Part shown: piece by piece, positions 1-12,000 of the stretch
Layout of the letters: each line of letters opens with the position of its first letter
Position numbering within the stretch: position 1 is the first letter of the stretch
Assembly (NCBI GenBank): GCA_023634235.1
Contig: JAMKCF010000001.1
Coordinates: 33,165,272-33,229,271, forward strand
Reading direction: 5' to 3'
Source of the DNA: Pisaster brevispinus
Lineage: Eukaryota; Echinodermata; Asteroidea; Forcipulatida; Asteriidae
Length of the DNA stretch: 64,000 bases
Translations under genes and position numbers: made by a program
The notes under the pieces: model-generated
What the model saw: the letters and a program-made list of their open reading frames with translations, nothing else
Told to the model about the DNA's origin: nothing
The model's database searches: none

Positions 1-290
1 AGCAGTATCGAAATAAACAAATCTGCCCCTTAATCAAAGATGGTGCATCCTTTAAAACATTTTTAAAAATTACACATAAAATATTAACACAAAAATAAAA
101 AGAAGTTGTATATACACATAAGAAAGGACCATGTCAGCGATAGATAACAGACAGCTGTGATTAAAATACTTTGAACAAGAATTAAACAATAAAATCTTTG
201 ATATACAGGTACACTACAATTTTACAAGATAAAGGATAAATTGTTTCAAGAAATGTTTTTTCAAACCTCAAAGAAAAATAACCTGGGGTC

Positions 291-427
291 GATTTCACAA
301 AGCACTAAGATTAATCTTAAGATGAGTTGTCTTTATAACCATAGTGATTTGTATTGTGACATCACACTTTGCTTAGAAATTAAGATCAATTGGCAGTTAA
401 GATCAATCTTAGCTCTTTGTGAAATCG
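291..427. repeat. Palindromic-ended repeat, TTTCACAAAGCACTAAGATT family, copy 1
   Basis: About 137 bp with complementary ends: GATTTCACAAAGCACTAAG at the left and TCTTAGCTCTTTGTGAAATC at the right. It is followed directly by a second copy. MITE-like; no coding capacity. Confidence 0.8.
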
Positions 428-440
428 GCCCCAGTACTCA

Positions 441-574
441 ATTTCACAAAGCACTAAGATTCATCTTAAGATGAGTTGTCTATCCCCATAGTGATTTGCA
501 TTGTGACATCACAATTTGCTTAGCAATTAGGATTGATAGGCAGCTTAAGACCAACCTTAGCTCTTTGTGAAATC
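441..574. repeat. TTTCACAAAGCACTAAGATT family, copy 2
   Basis: Second head-to-tail copy, about 14 bases after the first, with the same inverted ends and a similar internal sequence (CCATAGTGATTTG, GACATCACA). Confidence 0.8.
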
Positions 575-581
575 GAACCCA

Positions 582-756
582 GGGCCCAATGTCATAAAGA
601 GTAAAGCACTAAAATGTGCTAAGCACACTGAAATCTTGCTGAGCAGAAATAAGATTACCAGCCAAAACGCCATGGAGTTTACACTGTTGTGACTGGTGCA
701 CTGATAACTTTTGGCTTAGCAGAGACATTTGCTGAGCAGTTTTACTCTGCTTGACA
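582..756. repeat. GGGCCCAATTTCATAAAG palindromic repeat, copy 1
   Basis: Starts GGGCCCAATGTCATAAAGAG and contains the family core (GAGCAGAAATAAGATTACCAGCC). The right end is imperfect and complementary to the left end. The family occurs about ten times in this window. Confidence 0.7.
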
Positions 757-969
757 GGTTTATAAGTTGTATGCTCAGTTAGCGAGGCTATTTTTTGTAT
801 TATGGACCGAGAGAGGGCGCGACATCGACTGGTCCAGAGGCTGCTCTACCTTCATGCTCAGAGGGACTGGGCAAGTCTAGGAATCTAGATCAAAACAGCT
901 GTTTGTGTGATACAGATACTCTTCTCCAGTAATTCGTGTTGCAATGTCATCGACTACGTTAACAAAACA

Positions 970-1100
970 AACCCAGGCCTTGAAATAACCCACGGCACCC
1001 ACAGCAATTGCCGTGGTGCCCTTTGCAAAGTTCCAATTCAATTTTACATTTTCCTCATAGAGTGCCCCTTACCAGAGGAAAATTGCCGTGCCCCTTCAAG
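970..1100. repeat. CCAGGCCT...TGGTGCCC dispersed repeat, fragment
   Basis: Shares CCAGGCCT(T/A)GAA, GGTGCCCTTTGCAAA and the following segment with copies near 2415-2530, 30240-30440, 41925-42040 and 55700-55880. This is a dispersed noncoding repeat with blurred edges. Confidence 0.5.
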
Positions 1101-1494
1101 AGCGAAGGTCAAGGCCTGCAAACATCACCAATCAAGAATAATAAGTTCAAACTGTAAATTATTTTTGTTGTCATATATTATCAAACATTTACATGTACTA
1201 CATTCTATGCATGCATTTGATTCTTATACATCATTTTACTCACATGCTTTATGATACTGAACTTTCGCAAGACAATGGAGGAAATTGCATCTGTTGCTGT
1301 CTGCTGGTCAAAGGCGAGCTAAAACACCTTGGGACCAGTCAAAATTCTTTCCGACTGGCTAGATTATGTTTTGAGGCACCAGCGAGTTGACCGACCTTTT
1401 AGACCATTCAACTGCGTAGGGTGCCTATGGTGGCACAAGTGTATCAGAATTGAAACTGGGTACTGTGCACCGAGTATTGCATTAAACACATGGA

Positions 1495-2024
1495 AGCAAA
1501 TTGCAGGCTGGCATAGTTTATCCATCGTAAAAAACAAGAGTGGATGATATTGAATGGTCGGACAGTAGGAGGGTTGACTATCTACTGATGCATTCACAAC
1601 ATGATAGCATATTGCATGCTGGCATAGTTTATCCATCGTTCAAAACAAGAGTGGATGATATTGAATGGTCGGACAGTAGGAGGGTTGACTATCTACTGAT
1701 GCATTCACAGCATGATAGCATATTGCAAGCTGGCATAGTTTATCCATCGTTCAAAACAAGAGTGGATGATATTGAATGGTCGGTCAGTAGGAGGGTTGAC
1801 TGTTTACTGATGCATTCACAACGTGATAGCATATTGCATGCTGGCATAGTTTATCCATCGTTCAAAACAAGAGTGGATGATATTGAATGGTCCGTCAGTA
1901 GGAGGGTTGACTATCTACTGATGCATTCACAACATGATAGCATATTGCATGCTGGCATAGTTTATTCATCATTCAAAGCAAGAGTGGATGATATTGAATG
2001 GTCGGACAGTAGGAGGGTTGACAG
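1495..2024. repeat. 111-bp tandem repeat, about 4.5 copies
   Basis: Full units begin at about 1540, 1651, 1762 and 1873, with partial units at 1495-1540 and from 1984. Units are over 95% alike. The period is 37 codons, so a frame stays open on the plus strand (1540-2028) with a 37-residue repeat. A frame is also open through part of the array on the minus strand. No start context, splice signal or homology supports a gene. It lies downstream of the WW gene. Confidence 0.9.
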
Positions 2025-2414
2025 GTAAAAAACCTGGCTGATTTGTGAAATGACAAGCTTACTGGTCTAATCGGCTAGTCACTGTAAAGTAAAAACCTGT
2101 ACCTATACTTCTGAATCTAATTCTAACCACCAAACCCCACATTGACTACTTTGATAGCTCTTAGCATCAAGGAAATAATTCCTATATTGATAGAATAACA
2201 GGATATTACCTGCCAGCTATTAGATGATGTGTAGATATATTAATAATTATAATAATATATAGTTTTTTATATAGCCATAGTACACTGAGATTCTCTACAC
2301 TTCATAATAATTGACAACACCGCAATCAACATTTTTTCTTACCAATGTCTACAGACACTTTGTTCATACTCAAACATTTCTCTAAGCACACCAACAAGCT
2401 AATAGCAGTGATTT

Positions 2415-2530
2415 GAACCCAGGCCTAGAATTACACAGAGTCAATGGAGGCCATGGCCTCTGTTGCCCCCGGTCTTGGCCTTGGTGCCCCTTTAAAAGTT
2501 TCCCAGAGACTTTAAACTTTTTAAATGGAA
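2415..2530. repeat. CCAGGCCT...TGGTGCCC dispersed repeat, copy
   Basis: Starts CCCAGGCCTAGAATTACACA, runs through CCATGGCCTCTGTTGCCC and GGTCTTGGCCTTGGTGCCCC, and ends near TTTTTAAATGGAAG. A closely matching copy lies at 55700-55880. Confidence 0.65.
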
Positions 2531-2571
2531 GTATATATGACCCTAGCTTTAAGTATGATATTAGCAAATGC

Positions 2572-2965
2572 AGGGCTCGAAAATTTCACTTGACCGCAGG
2601 CCCGAGGCCAGTGTTTTTAGCCTCGGGCCAGTAAACTCATGACTGGACAAGTCCAGCAGTCTTGTGCTTTTCAATTGAATAGCAATAACTCAGTGTGTAA
2701 CATCTTCAAGAAAAGGTTTTTTCAAACAGCCGCTTTGAGTCTGATAAACAGCTTTCGAATCCATTGAATACCGAATTACCCTCATCCATAAGAAATTTGA
2801 GATCAATCTTCCCTTTGTGCTTTGTTCAAATGTTCAAATGTGTTGATAATACTTTTCTTATTTTGATTCTGGTCTTTAAAATAAAAACTGGTCCAGTAAA
2901 CATTTCAGGCTACAAGCCCTGCGGTCTTGGGGTTTTTTTTCCCCAAAAACTCTTGCCCTGAAGTG
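2572..2965. repeat. Dispersed repeat of about 390 bp, shared with 44738-45122
   Basis: Shares GGCTCGAAAATTTCACTTGA, the CCCGAGGCCA...GGGCCAGT block, GACAAGTCC(A/G)...GTCTTGTG(C/T)TTTTCAATTGAAT, and the distal CTACAAGCCCTG(C/G)GGTCTTG end with a copy near 44.7-45.1 kb. It lies just downstream of the WW gene stop codon and has no open frame of note. Confidence 0.7.
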
Positions 2966-3024
2966 CTGATGAAATAAGACTGAATGTTTTTTTTAATGAT
3001 AGCCCACCTTCGTCGATCTAAACC

Positions 3025-6000
3025 TCACAACTGTCTGTTCGGCGCAAACATGGATCCTTTAGCTAGACTCAGCTGTGGTCCATTGCAGATAGAGTCTTCA
3101 GGTCCAGACGCTAGACTCAAGTCTCTCCCGTTAGGGTGGCTTGGTCCAGCCACGTTCTCCTTCTGAGGACCATGGACGAGGCTCTTATCACTGCGATTCT
3201 CATTGACGTAAGCCGTTCTGAAGATAAAATGAGATTAAAGAAATAACAAATATTAAAAGAACGAGACTTTAAACAAAGACATGTAGTCTTGTCAAATCGT
3301 ACTGAACTGGTGATTTTTTTAGAAATAATTTGTAACTTATATACTTTGGTTTTTACCCTTGCACCACTGTCCTTCGGGCTAGCTCGGTGGTCTAGTGGTA
3401 AGACATCTGATCTAGCAATGCAAAGGTCATGGGTTTGAATCCCACCCGAGTGATTGCCTGTGGATTTTTTCACAGAACTTTTACTCAGGAAAGTACCGAG
3501 TACACGATGCAAAAATTAACATCTATTAAATTGTTATTTTTTTATGAATAAGTTTATTGCCAGACTGAACTTTTCTGCACAGAGAGATCAATGAAAGGCC
3601 CTGAAATGTGACAAACCACATGCCTGACTCTTTTTGTAGAGAAGTTGAAACGAAACAAATCAGGAAGGTGTGTGACTTACAACAGAATATCTTTGTTTGG
3701 TCCACTGAGTACCGAGCCATCTGGTCCTTGGGCTAGAGTAGACTTGGAGACAAATGTGGCTTTCTGTGGAGATGCTGTAAAAAAAAAGCAAAAAAGAAAA
3801 TTACATTTTGTTGAAAATAAAGAAACGCATCGCTGATTTTTTTGGGGAAAAAATTCCTCTTATTTATGAACCACCCCAGAGAATTAAGTCACACTTTTGG
3901 AGAAAACTTGTTATATCACCATGTCATTTCCTAAATAAGCATTATGTGAAGCTCAAACTGGGCTTAAGAGTTCATACTCTTTTTTTTTCTGAACTTTGAT
4001 TTATGTTCAGAGCTTTCCGCTAAACATGAGTCGTTAGGCCAGGATTTCACAAAGCACTAAGATTCATCTTAAGAAGAGTTGTCAGTATCACCATAGTGAT
4101 TTGTATTGTGACATCACACTTAGCTTAGCAATTAAGATTGATACACAGTTAAGGTCAATCTCCTGTGAGGTGAAACAAAATTACAAGAGGCTTCACTGGT
4201 AAAATCTGTGAAATAATTCCGACACTAAAAATCCAAGATATAAGAATTCGACCCACCCTTAGTACGCTCAGTAGCTACTCCTTTGGCCTGACGGGGTTGC
4301 CGTGACGGTGAAGGACCACTGGTTGCTATGGTGACTGTGGATGCTCGAGCAGTACTGGTTGATGAAACGGGTGTGGTTGATGAAACGGGTGTGGTGGATG
4401 AAACCGGTGCGGTTAGGGAAGAGGAGAGCCCAGGAGCACTGAGTTTTGTGAACAGTTGCCGCAAGTTTGTGGAAGAATAGCAAAGGGTTAGAGGTGTAGG
4501 GAACAGAAGTGTAGAATTGGAGAGAGGGTGTGGTCAGGGGAGAAAGACAAATTATGGGTACAGAGAGGGTCATGGTAAAGGGTGTTAAGTGGGTACATCG
4601 GTAAGAGGATGAAAGGTAAAGCAGGTGGAAAAGGATGCAGCAAGAGTCAACGAAATAAAAAGAGAGCGGATTACAAAAGGAAAAGGTGTCAAAGATGGAG
4701 AAAGGATTAGGGGTGAAGAGGTTAGGGGAGCAGAAGGGATTAAAGAAAGATGGATTAAGGAATGGGAAGAGTTTAAGGAAGGAAAACAGATTAAGGAAAG
4801 AGATGGCAAAGACAAGGATATTGAAAGACGGGATATAATGATTGTAGGAAAGTGTTCAAAGGGGTGGATAAGGGAATAAGGATTATGTGGAGGGCATCAG
4901 AGATCAGGAATCAGAGATAAAAAGGAAGGATTATTTGAACCAGCATGACATGATAAGCAGGAACATATGTTAGGCAGGTTCGAGTTAAAGTAAGAAAGAA
5001 AAGAAATTGAACAAAGAAAAGAAGAAGATATGGGAGTAGATTATGAAAGAAAACGGATTAAAAGGATGTAAGTGAAGAGAAATGAAGGCATGGAAGGGGA
5101 ATTTCGAGAGGGGTGCAGGAGAGAAGTTGAAGGATGAAAACAAAAACACACAAGTGGCTGTTAGTAGAACTCTTGTGCTACTAGTGGCAGTATTGGTCTT
5201 TTTTGCAAGTTGTTTAATTTGTTTTTTGAATGAGGCCCACATTAAGAAAAACAGGTGAACATGTTTTTCTTAAAGGCAAAGTATACCTTTGGTTTTTGGA
5301 ACCGCTTGGTTTTTTAAATCCTATATAAATGTAGATATATACAATAAAACAACCTGTGAAAATTTCACTTCAAAAGGTGGTCGCGTTTTTGAGATATCAT
5401 CGAAAAACCGGAGCGAATATTTCCACGCAGGAAGAATATTCCCTATAGGAATACACAATCTCAGAAACGTTACGGCCATAACGCTTCTCAGATTCAAATT
5501 TTGGGGGATAAAAAGTGATATATTTTTCCATAACCGCAGTACTTCGAAGTGAAAAGTTTCTCAAACTGCATTATACTAGCCAAAGCTGCTCTACTTCTTA
5601 CCGAGTAAGTTTTTATTGCCATTAATTTTCAGACTCATTACCAAACGTATACCTTCCCTTTAAGGTGAGTGATTATTTGAAATATTGAAGTGTCACTGGA
5701 TGTAGTAATTGAATCGGGGTGAGGGGGGAGGCTAACCCCGACAGTGATGTGTAATAAGCACTGTTTACTCAGTCAACTTCTGTGGGGAACAAATTCTACA
5801 GCCATTTGCTCTAGAACGCGGCGATCATGGGTTCAAATCCCATTAGTCTTTTTGAGATATGGTGGACACTGTGGGAGTGCACTGAGTGACACGACACGAC
5901 TCTCACTCAACGCAAGTATTTTTTTTACTCTCACTCAACCTGAGTGACACAACTCTGATTCAACCCAAGTGTTTTTTAACTCTCACTTAACCCAAGTTCC

Positions 6001-9000
6001 ACAATAATCGCACTGGAACCAAGTGACTCAAGAGTCTGACTTGACCCAAGTGACTCAACTACTCTGGTTGGCAGTCCTCAGTGGATCAATCTAGCCATTT
6101 TTAGGGATCCAGTAAAGTTTGCGATAACACCAGTACAAGGAGTTTCCGCATACTATAATACTGCGTCTTCCCATTCAAAGTTTTGAATTGCGCTCACAAG
6201 GCCCTGTTACAAAAGCATGGCTTTGGCTTCAACTCGGCTTAGGCTTCATAAGCCTGTTTGAAGCTCTGTAACTCAACAGATCCTAAGCCGGAGCCGGAGC
6301 TGACGGCATGGTTTTGAAATCAGCCTAAAGAAATTCTCACCTCCTCTTTGGCTGCTGGATGACTGTATGTGCAGAAGAGACTCCAGATGTAGATGCTGGG
6401 CTCGTTGTGGCTGAAAAAAAATGTATATTCTCCATACTTCATAGAACTTTATTCTATATGTGTAAGGACACAATACTGGCTGACAAAAGTGGGACAGAGG
6501 GGTAAAAAAATAAGTGTTGATGGAAGATTTTAATTTACTCAGAATTCATGAGAATGGACTACCTTCTACTGGAAAATAGCATTGGAAAGATAAGTTACGC
6601 GGTGTCCACTTTTCAGTCAGGTACCCAAAAATAAAAGTCAAAAGCAAAAGATGTGAAGTTAACTTGTTGCAGCTAATGTTTTGCTCCCATCTTCAAGTCT
6701 AAACTATAAAAAAAAAAGTGCTTACTTTTTTGTACCAATTGTATTAATTAAGTGGACATCGTAACCACTCAATTAATATAATTGTTGGCAAAGTAGCTAT
6801 AACTACTCCCCAAAACATCATCCAAGAGAATAGACAATCAACCAGACCAATCAACATAGCCTCATTACAGGCATTCATTCCCCAGAGTTGACTGCTACTT
6901 CTGCAGCCCTTTCCCCAAGAGCTGGGCGCAATTTTATGGCTCTGCTTACCGTAAGCAAAGAATCGACGCTTACGGAAGCAGGGAATTCCGCGCTTACGTC
7001 AAGCGTATTTCACAGGTTAGCAGAGAATTTTTGCTTGTGTGCGTGCGTCCTCCACGTTACTACGCATTCTTCGCCTACACTGCTAGCGAAGAAATTTCGG
7101 CACTTGCAGAGTAAGCGGAGAATGGCGATCGCAAGCGCAGAATTCGGCGGTAGGCAGAGCCATGAAATTGGGCCCTGTTCTGATTGGGAACAGGCCGGCT
7201 GCAGTCACTGCGACCGATCTAAAAGGGATCCAGAGAGAAGCACTACCAGCCACAAGAGGGATGGAGCTTCCAATCTCTCTCAGGACAAATTGACGACCAC
7301 CGTCTGATAAGCACCCTAACAGCACAAACACTGATTTCCTACTGACTTTTTCAGAGTGAAATTTGATTGACGTCATTGGATTTCAACAACTAATGGATCT
7401 TCACATTCCGAGAAGGAATTTTTCATCAGTCAAAAGGTCAACTAATACAAGGCCGTTTTGATTGAATATTTTCAAGGTAAGTCAGGTATGAATCAAAACG
7501 TCCCCGTACACAAATGTAGAGACCCATTTATCTCAAAATGATGTCATCAGATGTTTTTGATGTGGACAAATTTTGCATATCAAATACACTGGCAGTTTAC
7601 ACCATTTCCCCACCATTACGGGGAAGCTCCATCAAAGAAAGACGCAAGAATGAAACATCCTTTTCATCCGACAACTAACACCTGTTATCTCCTTGTAATT
7701 CCTTTTGCAAACAGTGGACTTAATTGGATCATGCACAAACCAGTCGCCCCATGCAGATTAACTGCTCATCCATTAAGTTTAATAACCCAAGTAAATCAAT
7801 GTAAACACACCACTGGTGAAAAGGATGTATAGTTTCCGAGTTTTTATGGTGAAACTTGCAAAATGGAGCTTTCTCCTAATGCTCACATGAGGACTCTATC
7901 TGAAGGAAAATGATTACACCACAAAATTGAATTTGCCATTTCCTTTCCCCTTTAACAAGCAGGACAGTTATTTCCTGAACTAAGTAGTCTCCTGAATTCC
8001 AAAATATACTCCGCGGCAGTAGAATAATTAGCAAGACAGGTTCTCAAAGAACAAATCTACACAGCAAAGTAGATATACACATGGTGTTACTGTAAACTGA
8101 ATATACATTGATACCTCACCATGCAATGCCGCAAAACCCAGACTCATTCATTTTATATACTTTTTGAGGCTTTGCATGGTGAGGTATCAATGTATATTCA
8201 GTTTGTGGTAACACCATGTGTATATCTACTAGCTATGTAGATTTGTTCTTAGAGAACTAGGTCTTACTTTTTATTCTACTGCCACGGAGTAGATTTTTGA
8301 AATCAGGAGACTACTTCGGGAGACTACTTAGTTCTGAAAAGAACTGTCCAGCTTATTAGCTTCTACCTGGGCAGAACTAAGTAGTCTCCTGAAGTAGTCT
8401 CCCGATTTCAAAAATCTACTCCGTGGCAGTAGAATAAAAAAAGCAAGACCTAGTTCTCAAAAACAAATCTACACAGCTAGTAGATATACACATGGTGTTA
8501 CCGCAAACCCAATATACATTCATTTTATCTAAGATCATTTTGGGGAATCTTCTCAGCGTGTTGTGGCCTACCTGCTCTGACATCCTTGGTCGGGGCTGTC
8601 TTCTTCCCAGGTGGGTCAAGGCTCATCCGGAGTAGCTTGCTAGCTTTGCCCACGTCGTACTTAGCCGTGCTCAGGGCCATTTCTATCAACGTACTGGAGG
8701 CTGAAGTGTGCATCGTCTGTAACTGATTAATCACTGTCATAATGGAGAAAGAAAACAAGTGTAAACAAACAAAAAAAAACTCAAAAATAATCAAACAGTA
8801 CATAAACACTGTTCCTGCCTAGGCCCATGTAGCGCCCCATATCTACCCTGACTGGTCATTCTACATAAACACTGTTCCTGCCTAGGCCCATGTAGTGCTT
8901 ATTGCCCCAATTCAATAAACATTCATTATTTACTGTCTTGCAAAAAAACCTTTCCCAACAAACTGTATACCAGTGGAAAGAGTACAGTTTCCTCTAATGT

Positions 9001-12000
9001 GTGGTATATTTTCATGTCGTGGCTGAGCAGTTAAGTGCAGCGAACTCACTTGGGGATCAAGAGAGGGGGGGTGTGTGAGGAGATTTATTTCTCACTACTG
9101 CCATACTTTGAGATAGGGGGGTCCCCAAATCAAGTTGTCACAGGTCATGCCTGAATAAACACTGCAGTACTTGGGAATGGAGGGGTGGGGCATTTCAAAG
9201 TAGGGCAATAGCATTCCTTACACATTTGAATATAGAAACTACAAAGGAACCCCCCCCCCATCTCCAACTGGCACTACAATCAACTTAACTACAACGAGGA
9301 ATGTTTAGAATATTTTCTTCGCCCCAAAAGACTAAACTACGTTTCTTACTCCTCTTCTTCACTGCATCACTTGGTTGGGTTGGAGAAGTTGAAGAAGAAG
9401 CTGCAGCGCTGGATGTCTGAGAAAAACAAAATAAAACAAGTTCTCAACCAAAACAATAATAATAATAACAATAATACTTGGTTCTTATATAGTGCTTTAT
9501 CACACCCCTAGGGGCGTATCAAAGTACTCAGTATTTTTTTCCTGTAAGGTATTTGGAGCTACATTTTAAAGTATGAGACCTACTCCTTTACATAGCACCA
9601 TGTAATGGTTTACAAGGTGCTTTGGTGCAATATGCTGCCAATCAAACCAGGAACACCGGGGCGGACCCCTTCTCTTTACGATTAGTGCACTGGGTTCTTT
9701 AACGTGCGTTACACAACACACGGGACCAGCGGCTTTACGTCCCATCCGAAGAGCGAAGCAATAATGGTTAAATGTCTTGCTTAAGGACACAAGTGTCATG
9801 ACCGGGACTCGAACATACACTCTGCTGATCAGAAACACCAGAGCTTGAGTCCGGTGCTCTTATCCGCTCGGCCACGACACGCATGAGCAATATATAATAA
9901 TAATTAATAATAAACAGGGCTTATATATATAGTGCTTTTCCAAAGGAGGCATGATCATAACGCTTTACAATATGAAAACAACAAGAACATTTCTGAAAAA
10001 TGCTTTTCTGGCCTGGGTTCCCCCTTACTCGAGACCCAGAACCTCCCGGATGTTACAACTCAGAAGGCTTACAGACTCTGTGCATCACTAGAAATACAAA
10101 ACTTGGGCTTTGGACACAATGTGGACTATTTCTTTCACCGTTCGGTGATTGTTTTACTTCTCTCACGAGACAGCTTGAAGGCTCAAGAAGATTTTTGAGA
10201 AAATCCTAAAAACAGGAAAAACCCCGAGATATCACGTGCCTGTAATTTGAGGCCTGTTTATCACCAGGGCCCAATTTCAAAGAGCTGCTTAAGCAGAAAA
10301 TATTACATAACAATTTCCTGCTAAGCAGAAATGAGCAGGATACCAGTCATAAATTGTACGTGTGGTATGCTAGTTTGGTTGGTAACCTTGTTCTGGTAAG
10401 CATCATTTTGTTGTGCTTAGCCATTTTTTGTGCTTAAGCACCTCTATGAAATTGGGCCCAGTTCATTCACTCTTACCGTTGCCCTCGGCTTGGGGGCTAC
10501 TGCTTTGTTCTGAGGCGACATGGTGGCCAGGACAGAGGTGGCTTTATTGGCATCCCATGTACTCGTCTCAAGAACCATCTCCACGACCATCTTACTGATC
10601 CCCGGGAAGGCATCGTTTAAGTTCTTGACCACTGGACAGAAATCAGATGAAGGGGCTGGATGCTTGACATGTTGTTGCTGATAAAGGGTCTATGCTAATC
10701 ATTTGAACATACTGTTGAGCAGATAATGTTTCGTCCTCGAGAGATAAAGCCACGGGTCTTATGAGGATCTTCATTTATAAGGAGTCAGAGTGCAATCCCT
10801 CTCCTCCGCACTCCTTAGGGACCGTGTCAAAATCAGTCCAGGACAACCAACGGATAAGTACCGTCTGGGTTTTTTTTACGGTCGTTAATTCACCTTGTTT
10901 TATTTGGGTGTCGAAGAAACCATGGAAGAAGTTCACAGTGCCAGGGGCTACATTTGTTTACAAACCACAGAGACTTAGAAAACAAGCAGGGGGTCTCTAC
11001 AAGCCTCGCTAAAAAAAACACACTACACATCTTAGTAAAATACAATGACCTCCACACCTTCAAGAAATTGTTATTATTTATTATTGGTTATTATGGCTAT
11101 TTAAGTAAACCTAAGTTCCGATTTACATACTTTCATTCTTTTCCTCTGCTGTGTACTCTCGGTGCTCAACTGTCTCTTCCCCAAACGTAGTCTGGAACAA
11201 AAATCAAAATTTAAATGAATTTTGATACAATATTGCAAAATCTGGTATAAAATCTTTGTCCTACACTAATGTTCAAGTGGTTAATTCTTTGCAAAGAACT
11301 TTCTTACACTTACCTTTTCCCAACAGCTTGAACTCTTCACATAGAACATTCCAACAATTCCATCCATCCTCAGAAATTTTCCAACACTCTTACCTCATCC
11401 AAGAGGACATTCCAATACTCTCACCTCTTCCTAGAGGACATTCCAACACTCTCACCTCTTCCTAGAGGACATTCCAACACTCACACCTCATCCCTGAGAA
11501 TATTCCAACACTTTCACCTCTTCCAAGAGGACATTCCAAAACTCAAACCTCTTCAGAGAGGACACTCGAACACTCTCACCTCTTCCTAGAGGACATTCCA
11601 ACACTCTCACCTCTATCTAGAGGACATTCCAACACTCTCACCTCATCCCTGAGAATATTCCAACACTTTCACCTCTTCCAATGGGACATTCCAAAACTCA
11701 AACCTCTTCAGAGAGGACACTCGAACACTCTCACCTCTTCCTAGAGGACATTCCAACACTCTCACCTCTTCCTAGGGGACATTCCAACACTCTCACCTCT
11801 ATCTAGAGGACATTCCAACACTCTCACCTCATCCCTGAGAATATTCCAACACTTTCACCTCTTCCAAGAGGACATTCCAAAACTCAAACCTCTTCAGAGA
11901 GGACACTCGAACACTCTCACCTCTTCCTAGAGGACATTCCAACACTCTCACCTCTTCCTAGAGGACATTCCAACACTCTCACCTCATCCCTGAGAATATT

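Noticed and set aside
1540..2028. A 162-residue repetitive protein gene
   Set aside because: The frame is explained by a 111-bp tandem repeat with a period divisible by three. No start context, splice site or homology.
9566..9838. Open frame similar to frames at 14850-15083 and 47638-47979
   Set aside because: All three lie in copies of the same tRNA-derived SINE. The similar 'protein' is the SINE body read through.
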